Shown here: positions 1-7,344 of the stretch, piece after piece
Position numbering within the stretch: the stretch's first letter is position 1
Layout: each line of letters opens with the position of its first letter
NCBI GenBank assembly: GCA_900316675.1
Contig: ONDR01000014.1
Location: forward strand, 1-52,089
Direction: 5' to 3'
Source: an uncultured Bacteroidales bacterium
GTDB taxonomy: Bacteria > Bacteroidota > Bacteroidia > Bacteroidales > UBA932
Length of the DNA stretch: 52,089 nt
The notes under the pieces: generated by a model
Database searches by the model: none
Told to the model about the DNA's origin: nothing
What the model saw: only the letters and a program-made list of their open reading frames with translations
Program-made: the position numbers and the translations under genes

Positions 1-40
1 ATTGTCCTTTGTTAAACTTTCTTTATCGGCATAAATTTAC

Positions 41-48
41 TACTTTTG
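41..48 (+). promoter_or_regulatory. Candidate promoter -7 element of greA
   Basis: TACTTTTG matches the Bacteroidota -7 consensus TAnnTTTG. A TTTC at 18-21 sits 19 bases upstream in the -33 position, one base off TTTG. It would start the transcript about 45-50 bases before the greA ATG at 101. Confidence 0.6.
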
Positions 49-100
49 TCAAACAAACCTGGTTGGCAGAAAACTACGCTGCAAATCTAAGGTTTGAACT

Positions 101-568
101 ATGGAATATTTGTCAAAACAAAAGTATGACGAGCTTGTCACAGAGCTGAAGCATCTTATTGAGGATGTTTACCCCAAGGTAACGGAAGAACTTGCGGAAA
201 TGAGCGCACAGGGTGACCGTAGCGATAATGCGGGATATCGCGAAGCAAGGCGGAATCAAGCAAAGACAATCAGCCGCATCCGCTTCCTGCAGAAGATTCT
301 GGAGTATTCACGCGTAATTGACACCGAGGCTCTGCCAAAAGACAGGGTTTGCCTTCTTAGCAAGGTGGAATTCACAAATCTGGCCACAAATACCCGGATG
401 AAGTTTGAGATTGTCAGCCCTCATGAGATGGACCTTGCAGCAGGAAAGATTTCCCTGAAATCCCCTATCGGCGCCGCCCTAATGGGAAAGAAGGTTGGGG
501 AAATAGCAGAAGCGCAGGTCCCTTCCGGAACACTGCGCCTTAGAATCGAGAGTATTACTCTTGCTTAG
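101..568 (+). CDS. greA: GreA/GreB-family transcript cleavage factor
   Basis: Cytoplasmic transcription elongation factor that enters the RNA polymerase secondary channel and rescues backtracked complexes by stimulating transcript cleavage. The 155-residue length is normal for the family. Residues 1-75 form the coiled-coil domain. The tip motif is GDRSDNAGY at residues 38-46, where the usual acidic pair is present as D39 and D42 (E. coli GreA has D41 and E44). Residues 80-155 form the FKBP-like C-terminal domain, with SPIGAALMGKK near 120-130 typical of the family. It has its own promoter and is monocistronic. Its stop codon overlaps the 3' end of the convergent fimbrillin-like gene by 4 bases. 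Acidic tip residues favour an active Gre factor over a Gfh-type inhibitor. Confidence 0.93.
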   Translation: MEYLSKQKYDELVTELKHLIEDVYPKVTEELAEMSAQGDRSDNAGYREARRNQAKTISRIRFLQKILEYSRVIDTEALPKDRVCLLSKVEFTNLATNTRMKFEIVSPHEMDLAAGKISLKSPIGAALMGKKVGEIAEAQVPSGTLRLRIESITLA

Positions 569-1608
569 ATGGTTACTCTAAAGTTATATATCTTGCCGTT
601 TTCGAGCGTGCGCTTGCTTGTGATAGTTTTCCGCATATCGCAGCCGGGGAAGACGGTGACTGAATTCCGGCGCTCCTCCTCGTCGTCATAATAGTTGCCA
701 CCAAACTGGAGACACAGTTCATATCCGGCCTCGAGGTCCTTGTCGAAGCGGACGGGCACAAAGAAAGTCTTTTCAACCACATCCTCATCCATCAGCGTGA
801 GATCGCTGTTGTTGCCGGAATCCAGCAGATAAAAGTCCTGCGGTCCCCGCTCGATCGTGAAGGGCTCCCCCGTGTAGCTTCCGGTAGTCACATCCAGGCC
901 GGAGAACCGGACGAAGACCGGGTCACCGTTCACGCCCCACTCTTCCTCTACGTCCGAGTCGGGATCGATGCATTTGATGCGGATGGAATTGACCCTTGCC
1001 TGGTCGAAGGGCGAACCGGGAGGCGCTTCGTACGGGAAGTTCCTGAGGGTCACCTCGATGCGGAATACGGCGAGCTGATGCTCAAAGAACACGTGGGCCT
1101 CGTCGCCGGAAATCTCAACCTCACCCAGCATCAGATCAACATCGGAAATAGAACTAGGATCATCGTGCTGCAGGGCGCCCGAAGCGGTCGAAAGACTTCT
1201 CATATAAATGGTCGGAGAGTACAGCCTCACGCCATCGAAGATCGAAGTGCCCGCGTACGTGTCCACGGACGGATACAGGCAGATGACCTTGTCCCCTTCG
1301 TTTCCAGTCCAGGTTCCGGAGAATTCAGCCTTTTTGCGGCCTTCTTCCCCGGTGGAAGTAAACGTATCTACGGCCGTGATGCCTTCCTTGCCGAAAGAGA
1401 CCACCGTGATGGACTCTTCCGAGTCCCAGGAGCCTTTCAACGTCTTGTCTTCCATGTCGTATTCATAAAGCGTCTTCGTGCCCGCCGGAGCAGCTACTGA
1501 GGCCTGAATTGTCAAAGGCACGCCCACTTTCTTTTCTGTTATCTGTTTCTGGCAGCTGTTAAATAATACGACTGCGAATGCAGCTATAATAGTTATGATT
1601 CTTTTCAT
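565..1608 (-). CDS. Fimbrillin-family (Mfa/FimA-like) lipoprotein
   Basis: The 347-residue exported lipoprotein begins with a hydrophobic signal and lipobox ending FNSC, with Cys19 as the lipidated residue. The TLYEYD and EGDKVICLYP blocks, and a C-terminus ending GKIYNFRVTI, resemble Bacteroidales fimbrillin-family proteins (Mfa-like, BF2867/BF2992-type). The final strand is the one that, in polymerising family members, takes part in donor-strand exchange. No other fimbrial gene (anchor, tip, usher-like) lies next to it, so it may be a lone surface adhesin rather than a shaft subunit. It lies 14 bases downstream of a 57-codon ORF on the same strand and is probably co-transcribed with it. The family assignment is from motif memory and the function is inferred. 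Confidence 0.7.
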   Translation of the reverse strand: MKRIITIIAAFAVVLFNSCQKQITEKKVGVPLTIQASVAAPAGTKTLYEYDMEDKTLKGSWDSEESITVVSFGKEGITAVDTFTSTGEEGRKKAEFSGTWTGNEGDKVICLYPSVDTYAGTSIFDGVRLYSPTIYMRSLSTASGALQHDDPSSISDVDLMLGEVEISGDEAHVFFEHQLAVFRIEVTLRNFPYEAPPGSPFDQARVNSIRIKCIDPDSDVEEEWGVNGDPVFVRFSGLDVTTGSYTGEPFTIERGPQDFYLLDSGNNSDLTLMDEDVVEKTFFVPVRFDKDLEAGYELCLQFGGNYYDDEEERRNSVTVFPGCDMRKTITSKRTLENGKIYNFRVTI

Positions 1609-1622
1609 CTTGCGGTCATTTT

Positions 1623-1796
1623 TTAGTTAAAAATCAATCTCAAACCAAGATTTGAAGCAGGTTCAAAATCAAGGTCCCAGCCGCGCTCAATATCAGGAAT
1701 TACCCCACTGTCACAGATGTTACCCTCTTGTTTAACTTCAATGACCTCTATCACAGGAGAATCATACGCAATTTTGTATAAGTTTTTCACAGGCAT
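1623..1796 (-). CDS. Small ORF (57 aa) preceding fimbrillin-like gene
   Basis: Reading leftwards from ATG at 1796 gives a 57-codon ORF ending TAA at 1623. The peptide starts MPVKNLYKIAYDSPVIEVIE and contains EGNICDSG and a GWDLDFE segment. Short proteins of the form YxSPxxEVIExxxEGxICxSG often precede fimbrillin or similar lipoprotein genes in Bacteroidales. This recognition is from memory and the function is unknown. No signal peptide is visible. The ORF occupies most of the otherwise empty gap between the two flanking genes, ends 14 bases before the fimbrillin-like start, and has a plausible promoter upstream. It was found by reading the sequence and is too short for usual ORF cut-offs. Confidence 0.6.
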   Translation of the reverse strand: MPVKNLYKIAYDSPVIEVIEVKQEGNICDSGVIPDIERGWDLDFEPASNLGLRLIFN

Positions 1797-1844
1797 GTTA
1801 GAATAAAATGTTAATTACATTTAGGCATAAGCCATTTCGGGCCC

Positions 1845-1874
1845 CAAAGTATGCAATTGTACACAGTATTCCAA
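1845..1874 (-). promoter_or_regulatory. Candidate promoter for small ORF and fimbrillin-like gene
   Basis: On the minus strand TTG (1872-1874) is followed after 20 bases by TACTTTG (1845-1851), one base short of the TAnnTTTG consensus. It lies about 50 bases upstream of the small ORF start at 1796. Confidence 0.4.
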
Positions 1875-1930
1875 CAGCCCGTAAAACTAAATTGTTTTAT
1901 AAACTGCACTAAAAATAATCGATATCGCGG

Positions 1931-2596
1931 CTAAGCGTATGGTTTGTCGTCAAGAGGGCGCGTGCATCCCCATTGACTGGCAAAACGCTCAAAGTTTTTA
2001 CGAATAAGACGGTTAATTAAATGGCGGTACATAAAGAGAGCAATCTTTGTATTCACCTCAAGTCCGGTAAACACCTGAGCCTCGACGCTCATGAAGTTTC
2101 CCCGGCGAGCAAACAACTGTCCCATCTTGACGTAGGTCTCCAGTTTTTTGTCCATCGCCTTTTTCATTTTTTTGTCGTCCCGCATACGGATAAGGAAGCT
2201 GCCACCCTGGACAAGACAGCCACCGTAGGTGCAGCCCAACTGCTGAGGCAGGGTCTGGAGGAAGCGTTCGGCAAGGCGCAACTGCCGGCCTTCGTCAAAG
2301 CCGCCGTGCAGGATGAATGACAACTGCGCGGGGCTCTTTCGCTCCGTTGGCAGCGATTCAAGGAATTCAAGCAGGATGCTTGGCACGCACTCTACATATA
2401 GCGGCAGGGCGATGATAATCTGATCATTGCCAATATAAGCCTCCCTGGCCGCATCCCATTCATTGCGGTTCGACAGAGAATGGAGTTCATAAGTAACTTC
2501 CTCTGCAACAAGGCCTTCGCCGAATGACTTTATTATCCTGTCCGTATTGCTGAATTTTTGGACATGCGGACTTCCGTTTATAATGACTACATGCAT
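1931..2596 (-). CDS. Flavodoxin-fold NAD(P)H-dependent oxidoreductase-like protein
   Basis: The 221-residue cytoplasmic protein has the NADPH-dependent FMN reductase/flavodoxin fold. It opens with beta-strand VVIINGSP followed by HVQKFSNT, the phosphate loop that binds the FMN phosphate. DQIIIALPLYVECVPSILLEFLE (broken here only by position, residues about 58-80) matches the 'P-x-Y' loop and helix of the family. A C-terminal basic extension (residues about 175-215) is longer than in small FMN reductases. It lacks a cysteine cluster. It starts 2 bases after the upstream flavodoxin-like gene, so the two are translationally coupled. The substrate is unknown; a quinone or other small electron acceptor is possible. 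Confidence 0.65.
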   Translation of the reverse strand: MHVVIINGSPHVQKFSNTDRIIKSFGEGLVAEEVTYELHSLSNRNEWDAAREAYIGNDQIIIALPLYVECVPSILLEFLESLPTERKSPAQLSFILHGGFDEGRQLRLAERFLQTLPQQLGCTYGGCLVQGGSFLIRMRDDKKMKKAMDKKLETYVKMGQLFARRGNFMSVEAQVFTGLEVNTKIALFMYRHLINRLIRKNFERFASQWGCTRPLDDKPYA

Positions 2597-2598
2597 GA

Positions 2599-3075
2599 CT
2601 AAGCCTCCTTCATTTTAATTACGCCCAATGACTGACCGGCAAGGTTCGATGCCACACGACGGCTCCACTCTTCCAGCAGATCCTGATCTGCATCGCCTTT
2701 ATATAAAAGGCCGAAATTCAACGGATGGTAGCGCATCATATGACGTTCCAAGCCTTCACGGAACTCGATATACATGCAAAGCATGGGCAGGATGCGGTCC
2801 ATAATCTTCTTGCCATGCCAGTCAACGAAGCCGAACCGTGTTCCGGAAACCAACACCACATTCTCTGCGCCCACAAGCTTCTTGATTATTATTTCATAAT
2901 CGTCCTTGATGACACAGATTCCCGGCGTCTTAAGCCAGCACTGGTTGCAGCCCATGCAGCCACTTATCTTCATTCCGGCAGTATTGATGACCTCTACATC
3001 ACCATCTTTGACGAGTGTGCCAATCAATTCCGGCGCAATCGCCTCTTCCAATGTGTTCAATACGATGGTCTTCAT
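2599..3075 (-). CDS. Iron-sulfur-flavoprotein-like protein without the N-terminal phosphate loop
   Basis: The 158-residue protein resembles NADPH-dependent FMN reductase/iron-sulfur flavoproteins. It keeps the compact cysteine motif C-x2-C-x2-C-x7-C (CMGCNQCWLKTPGIC, residues about 40-54) followed by VIKDDYEII, and the strand-loop VVLVSGTRFGFVDW. The family normally begins with a GSPRxxxNT phosphate loop. Here the N-terminus reads MKTIVLNTLEEAIAPEL, so that loop is missing or replaced. The next gene has the phosphate loop but no cysteines, so the pair may work together. The start is fixed by the ATG just after the 3079-3094 palindrome. Members of this family carry electrons and the partner here is unknown. 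Confidence 0.6.
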   Translation of the reverse strand: MKTIVLNTLEEAIAPELIGTLVKDGDVEVINTAGMKISGCMGCNQCWLKTPGICVIKDDYEIIIKKLVGAENVVLVSGTRFGFVDWHGKKIMDRILPMLCMYIEFREGLERHMMRYHPLNFGLLYKGDADQDLLEEWSRRVASNLAGQSLGVIKMKEA

Positions 3076-3078
3076 TTT

Positions 3079-3094
3079 ATATAATTAATTATAT
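3079..3094. promoter_or_regulatory. 16-bp perfect palindrome before the flavoprotein pair
   Basis: ATATAATTAATTATAT reads the same on both strands and ends 4 bases before the ATG at 3075, inside the 35-base gap after lysR. It could be an operator, or a weak hairpin over the ribosome-binding region. AT-rich palindromes also arise by chance, so confidence is modest. Confidence 0.4.
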
Positions 3095-3110
3095 GGTTAT
3101 TCCTATTTAA

Positions 3111-3995
3111 CTAAATTGGGCGGACATTGTTCTCTTTCAAAAGCTCTACGAACCGCTGGGCGGCCATTTTCAGATAAGAACCTTTAAGATAATGGTAGCA
3201 GCCGTCCATACGTCCGTCCGGATGGTCTATTGGAACAGCCTCGAATCCCTTCACATGATGAATGGCCTCTTCTGAAATTGTGGTAACAAGCGGCGTTTTT
3301 GCAACAAGCTCCAACAAGGCGTCAACGCTGTTGATTTCCAGTCTTATGTCCAAATTGACATTCTCTGCAAACAGGATCGATTCCAATGTATCACGTGCCT
3401 GAAGTCCTTTGGCCGGCAGTGCAAGCGGGTATTTAGCCAGGTCCTGTACCGATACCCGGGGCCCGCAGCCCGCCAATTCACCGATGCGCCCCACTAGGCA
3501 AAGGCAACTGCTGAAAAGCAGTCTGGATTCTATACGCTCGTCCCCCATCGGTGACTTATAAGTAAGGGCCAGATCAAGTTCATGGTTAAGGAGTTTCTGA
3601 AGCAGTTCTTCTTTTGAGGTGTTCAGAAGGATCAGTCTGATGTGCGGGAACTGCCTTCTGAAGGCCAGCACCGTCTGCAGCATCAAGGGGCTGAAGGAAT
3701 ATGTTGAGCCTACGCTTAGAGTTCCAACCTGAAGGTCTTTCACGTCCCTAATGCGCTCTGCGCCCGCCTTAGCCTCTTCAAGCACACGGACGGCACAGGG
3801 ATAGAACTGCTCTCCGTAATCGCTTAAAGTAACATGCCTGGTATCGCGGGTCAGAAGGTCCACGCCCAGTTCCTCTTCAAGTTTTTTGATTTGCTGGGAA
3901 ATGGTGCTCTGGGTAATAAACAGGGTTTTGGATGCCTGGGAGAAACTACCCAGACGCCCGACTTCCACAAAATACTTCAGCTGCCTTAATTCCAT
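3111..3995 (-). CDS. LysR-family transcriptional regulator
   Basis: The 294-residue length is standard. The N-terminal winged helix-turn-helix (residues 1-60) shows MELRQLKYFVEV, GSFSQASKTLFITQSTISQQ and LEEELGVDLLTR, all classic LysR signatures. Residues 90-290 form the periplasmic-binding-protein-like effector domain. It is transcribed away from the M49-like/DASS transporter pair and lies 35 bases upstream of the two flavoprotein genes on the same strand, so it probably regulates the divergent operon and may be co-transcribed with the flavoproteins. A T-N11-A dyad (4043-4057) lies in the shared control region, just upstream of its own -7 box. The effector is unknown; a dicarboxylate or related acid carried by the transporter is a reasonable guess. 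Confidence 0.93.
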   Translation of the reverse strand: MELRQLKYFVEVGRLGSFSQASKTLFITQSTISQQIKKLEEELGVDLLTRDTRHVTLSDYGEQFYPCAVRVLEEAKAGAERIRDVKDLQVGTLSVGSTYSFSPLMLQTVLAFRRQFPHIRLILLNTSKEELLQKLLNHELDLALTYKSPMGDERIESRLLFSSCLCLVGRIGELAGCGPRVSVQDLAKYPLALPAKGLQARDTLESILFAENVNLDIRLEINSVDALLELVAKTPLVTTISEEAIHHVKGFEAVPIDHPDGRMDGCYHYLKGSYLKMAAQRFVELLKENNVRPI

Positions 3996-4014
3996 GACTG
4001 ATGCAAATTTGCTG

Positions 4015-4022
4015 CAAATATA
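4015..4022 (-). promoter_or_regulatory. -7 element of lysR
   Basis: The minus strand reads TATATTTG, a perfect TAnnTTTG match, 20 bases upstream of the lysR ATG. No clear TTG lies at -33. The dyad at 4043-4057 occupies that position, consistent with a regulator-controlled promoter. Confidence 0.55.
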
Positions 4023-4042
4023 GCCATATTTATCGGTAATGA

Positions 4043-4057
4043 CTATAGATTTTATAG
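4043..4057. promoter_or_regulatory. Candidate LysR-type (T-N11-A) binding site
   Basis: CTATAGATTTTATAG is a perfect 5-bp inverted repeat around a 5-base centre and contains T-N11-A (T4044, A4056), the general LysR-type box. It lies between the divergent lysR and M49-like genes, upstream of both predicted -7 elements (4015-4022 and 4101-4108), where a LysR regulator would be expected to bind. Confidence 0.5.
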
Positions 4058-4100
4058 AAACAATCCGTGAGCGCCAATAAAAAATGACAGCAATAAAGCC

Positions 4101-4108
4101 TACTTTTG
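4101..4108 (+). promoter_or_regulatory. -7 element of the M49-like/DASS operon
   Basis: TACTTTTG is a perfect TAnnTTTG match, 22 bases before the ATG at 4131. No TTG is present 19-20 bases upstream, which suggests dependence on an activator. Confidence 0.55.
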
Positions 4109-4130
4109 TAAACTTTTTGAATTCAAAGAA

Positions 4131-5726
4131 ATGAAAAGACTAGCAACTATATTGTTGGGCCTTATTCTGAGTGCTTATTCATGCACCCAGGACCGTGTCA
4201 ATGCAGACAGCCTGGTAGAGAATTATGCCCTGGTGACAATTCCCGCACCCGACCTTTCCGGCATTACAAACAATGGTAAAGAAGTCCTCAGCCTGTACCG
4301 GAAGGCAGCCGACGAAGTGGACAACATTTACTGGCAGCAGAACTTCGGAGACCGCAACGCTTTTCTTGAGTCACTGTCCGATGCTTCCGAGAAGTTGTAT
4401 GCCGAGATTAATTATGGTCCCTGGGACCGTATCGACGGAAAGCCGTTCCTTCCCGGATACAGCAACAAAGCTGCCGGAGCACGCTTCTATCCGGAAGACA
4501 TGACAGCAGAGGAATTTACGGCCTTTGCAGATCCTGACAAAAACAGTCCTTACACCCTGATTGTCCGTGAAGGAGATGCGCTTAAGACCGTCTGGTACCA
4601 CGACGCCTACGCAAAATCCATTGAAAGAATAGCAGTATATCTGCACAGGGCCGCCGACGTAACAATCAAAGAAAGTGTGCGCCACTACCTTCTTAAGATG
4701 ATAGAAGGTCTTAAGACCGACAACTATTATGAAAGCAACAAGGCCTGGCTGGAGATGAATGACAGCAAGATGGACCTGGTTATCGGTCCTATCGAGGCCG
4801 TGGACGACGCCCTTTACGGAACAAAAGCATCATACGGAGCCTATGTACTTCTGAAGAACCTGCAGAGGACCGAGGAACTGAACGCCCTGTCAGCCCGCAT
4901 GAACGAGTTCCAGGCGATGCTTCCCGGAGACCCTGCCGACCATAATTATGTTCCTGGCTCAAAATCCGACATTTTCTCATGCAATGTGCTGTACTGCAGC
5001 GGCTATACCAATGCCGGCTACAAGGTTATCGGCATCAACTTCCCTTATGACGCAAAGGTGCAGGAGGAATTGGGAACAAGGACCATTATCTTTGATAACA
5101 TAATTCGTGAAAAATTCAACCGTACGGTTCACCCTGTTGGCAGCTTGCTTCTTGAGGATGTTTACCAACCCCATGTGGATGCAAGCGCATTCTACTGGCT
5201 CATAGTATTCCGCGAGATTGCAAAGGGCCTGGGCGTGAAGGAAACCGTCAACGGCAAGGGCACCGTAGCTGAAGCACTTGGGAATGAGGCACTTGTCCTT
5301 GAAAAAGCCAAATCAAACGTGCTAGGCGCCTTGCTCTGCGCACAGGAAGCGGCAGCATACCATATTTCCGCCCTCTTCCAGAAAGAGGATGTCCTCACAA
5401 CCTTCGTCACAAATACAATCAGGTCTGCACGTTTTGGTGTAGCAGACCCTACCGGTATCGCCAACATCTTTGTCTATAACTACCTGCTGGAAAGCAAGGC
5501 TATTAGCTGGAAGCCTTCCGGCCGATATAGCATTAACTACGACAGGACCTGGGCCGCTCTGGAAACTCTTGGAGCTGAAATCCTTCGCATCCAGGCCCAC
5601 GGAGACCTTCAGGCCGCCAATGCCACACTGGTAAAATACGGCGTAGCCGGCCCTGAGAGTCTGTCAGACAAACGTCTTTTGGAAAAGGCCGGAATCCCGA
5701 TTGACATCCGCTTTAATTACGAATAA
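4131..5726 (+). CDS. Secreted peptidase-M49 (dipeptidyl peptidase III) homologue, probably inactive
   Basis: The 531-residue lipoprotein has a signal ending AYSC (Cys18). The body aligns with the Bacteroidota branch of family M49, zinc dipeptidyl peptidase III with a HEXXH-type first motif. The expected zinc helix FHEVAHGLG is here FREIAKGLG: R361 and K365 replace both ligand histidines, while E362 (catalytic Glu position) and the following GVKETVNGKGTV are kept. The second motif, usually LEEGKAD, is LEKAKSN at residues 390-396, so the third ligand Glu is K392. The codons CGC, AAG and AAA read cleanly and the frame is open throughout, so this is not an obvious frameshift artefact. It is probably a binding or regulatory pseudo-peptidase. 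It precedes a DASS transporter by 26 bases. Confidence 0.8.
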   Translation: MKRLATILLGLILSAYSCTQDRVNADSLVENYALVTIPAPDLSGITNNGKEVLSLYRKAADEVDNIYWQQNFGDRNAFLESLSDASEKLYAEINYGPWDRIDGKPFLPGYSNKAAGARFYPEDMTAEEFTAFADPDKNSPYTLIVREGDALKTVWYHDAYAKSIERIAVYLHRAADVTIKESVRHYLLKMIEGLKTDNYYESNKAWLEMNDSKMDLVIGPIEAVDDALYGTKASYGAYVLLKNLQRTEELNALSARMNEFQAMLPGDPADHNYVPGSKSDIFSCNVLYCSGYTNAGYKVIGINFPYDAKVQEELGTRTIIFDNIIREKFNRTVHPVGSLLLEDVYQPHVDASAFYWLIVFREIAKGLGVKETVNGKGTVAEALGNEALVLEKAKSNVLGALLCAQEAAAYHISALFQKEDVLTTFVTNTIRSARFGVADPTGIANIFVYNYLLESKAISWKPSGRYSINYDRTWAALETLGAEILRIQAHGDLQAANATLVKYGVAGPESLSDKRLLEKAGIPIDIRFNYE

Positions 5727-5752
5727 ACCATTCTAACCGAGAAAACCCAACC

Positions 5753-7258
5753 ATGTTTAAAAAATTTACAGGATTCAATCTTGTCGAGCAGATGCACAGG
5801 TTGCGTCAGAGCAACAGGTTAAACCCCGCAATACTTAAAAAGAAAAGCATAGGCCTTATATTCGTAGCCATAATCTTCCTGGTTCTATGGTTCCTGCCGT
5901 CCGAATCGTTCGGAATGGACGGACTTACCTCGGTCCAGCAAAGAATCATCGCCATCTTTGTCTATGCTACCCTGATGTGGGTTTTGGAACTTGTGCCGGC
6001 CTGGGCCACATCTGTTTCCATAATGGTTCTTCTGCTATTGTTTACTTCCAATTCCGGCATTAAGTGGATATGCGACCCCGATGCTGTCGGCCAATTGCTC
6101 AGCCATAAACAGGTAATGGCCAGTTTTGCCGACCCTGTTGTAATGCTCTTCATCGGAGGTTTTATCCTGGCAATAGCAACTACCAAGACCGGTCTTGATG
6201 TACATCTTGCACGCGTGCTGCTGACTCCGTTCGGCAAAAAAAGCGAAAACATACTGCTGGGCTTCATGCTTGTAACGGCCCTGTTCTCTATGTTCATCAG
6301 CAATACCGCCACAACGGCGATGATGCTGACCTTCCTTACTCCGGTATTCAAACAGCTTCCGGAGGCAGGCAAGGGTCGAATCGCCATGGCCCTTAGCATA
6401 CCTATTGCAGCCAACCTTGGAGGTATGGGAACCCCTATCGGCACGCCTCCTAACACCATAGCGCTTAAGTATCTGAACGACCCCGAAGGCCTGAACCTTG
6501 GCATCGGCTTCGGTCAGTGGATGCTTTTCATGGTTCCGCTGGTAATTGTGCTTATCGTAATTGCGTGGATGCTTCTTAAAAAGTTCTTCCCCTTCTCTCA
6601 GAAGACTATCGAGCTCAAGATAGAGGGTGAGATGAAGAAGGGTAAGGAAACCACCCTGGTAATCGTGACAATGATCATTACCATCGGCCTTTGGATGATG
6701 GAAACATTTACCGGAATCAATACATACACCGTGGCACTGATACCTTTTGCAGTTTTTGCCATGGCCGGAATAGTTACAAAATACGACCTTGAAGAGATTA
6801 ACTGGTCTGTTATCTGGATGGTTGCAGGTGGTTTTGCACTGGGCTATGCAATGAACGGATCAGGTCTGGCTGCGCTCGTTGTAAGGGCCATACCCTTCGG
6901 CGATTTCTCTCCGCTTCTGGTTGTCATCCTTTCCGGGCTGTTGTGCTACGGCCTGTCCAACCTAATCTCCCATTCTGCCACTGCAGCGCTTCTAATGCCC
7001 ATTTTGGTTGTGGTTTGCACGGCTATGGGAGACAAACTTACCGCCATCGGCGGAACATCAACAGTGCTGATTGGCGTTGCCATTGCCTCTAGCAGCGCCA
7101 TGATTCTTCCTATCTCTACTCCTCCCAATGCTTTGGCTTATGCAACTAATTTCATAAAGCAGAAAGATATGATAAGGATGGGTATAATTGTAGGAGCAAT
7201 CAGCGTTATTCTTGGATATCTGGTGCTGTTCGCAGCAGGTTCCATTCATATCATTTAA
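5753..7258 (+). CDS. DASS/SLC13-family sodium:dicarboxylate symporter
   Basis: The 501-residue inner-membrane transporter of the divalent anion:Na+ symporter family imports C4-dicarboxylates or similar acids with Na+. It has about 11 hydrophobic segments. The two SNT-type substrate/sodium motifs are visible: SNTATTAMM (residues about 183-191) and the second-repeat equivalent SHSATAALLMP (about 405-415). The paired hairpin loops are GTPIGTPPNT (about 225) and ISTPPNALAYAT (about 455). The second SNT is SHS here, a variation that may affect substrate preference. It is the last gene of the divergent operon controlled by the LysR region and is followed by a strong terminator. The exact substrate (succinate, tartrate, citrate) cannot be told from sequence. 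Confidence 0.9.
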   Translation: MFKKFTGFNLVEQMHRLRQSNRLNPAILKKKSIGLIFVAIIFLVLWFLPSESFGMDGLTSVQQRIIAIFVYATLMWVLELVPAWATSVSIMVLLLLFTSNSGIKWICDPDAVGQLLSHKQVMASFADPVVMLFIGGFILAIATTKTGLDVHLARVLLTPFGKKSENILLGFMLVTALFSMFISNTATTAMMLTFLTPVFKQLPEAGKGRIAMALSIPIAANLGGMGTPIGTPPNTIALKYLNDPEGLNLGIGFGQWMLFMVPLVIVLIVIAWMLLKKFFPFSQKTIELKIEGEMKKGKETTLVIVTMIITIGLWMMETFTGINTYTVALIPFAVFAMAGIVTKYDLEEINWSVIWMVAGGFALGYAMNGSGLAALVVRAIPFGDFSPLLVVILSGLLCYGLSNLISHSATAALLMPILVVVCTAMGDKLTAIGGTSTVLIGVAIASSSAMILPISTPPNALAYATNFIKQKDMIRMGIIVGAISVILGYLVLFAAGSIHII

Positions 7259-7287
7259 ACTCATAAACTCACAACATCTTCGAACAA

Positions 7288-7332
7288 GAAGGCTCGCCCT
7301 GCAACCTGCAGAAGCGAGCCTTCAACATTTTT
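7288..7332 (+). terminator. Rho-independent terminator after the DASS transporter gene
   Basis: A perfect 10-bp stem (GAAGGCTCGC at 7288-7297 with GCGAGCCTTC at 7314-7323) encloses a 16-base loop and is followed by TTTTT at 7328-7332. It lies between convergent genes and has a T-run only on the plus-strand side. Confidence 0.8.
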
Positions 7333-7344
7333 ATATCGATCCTA

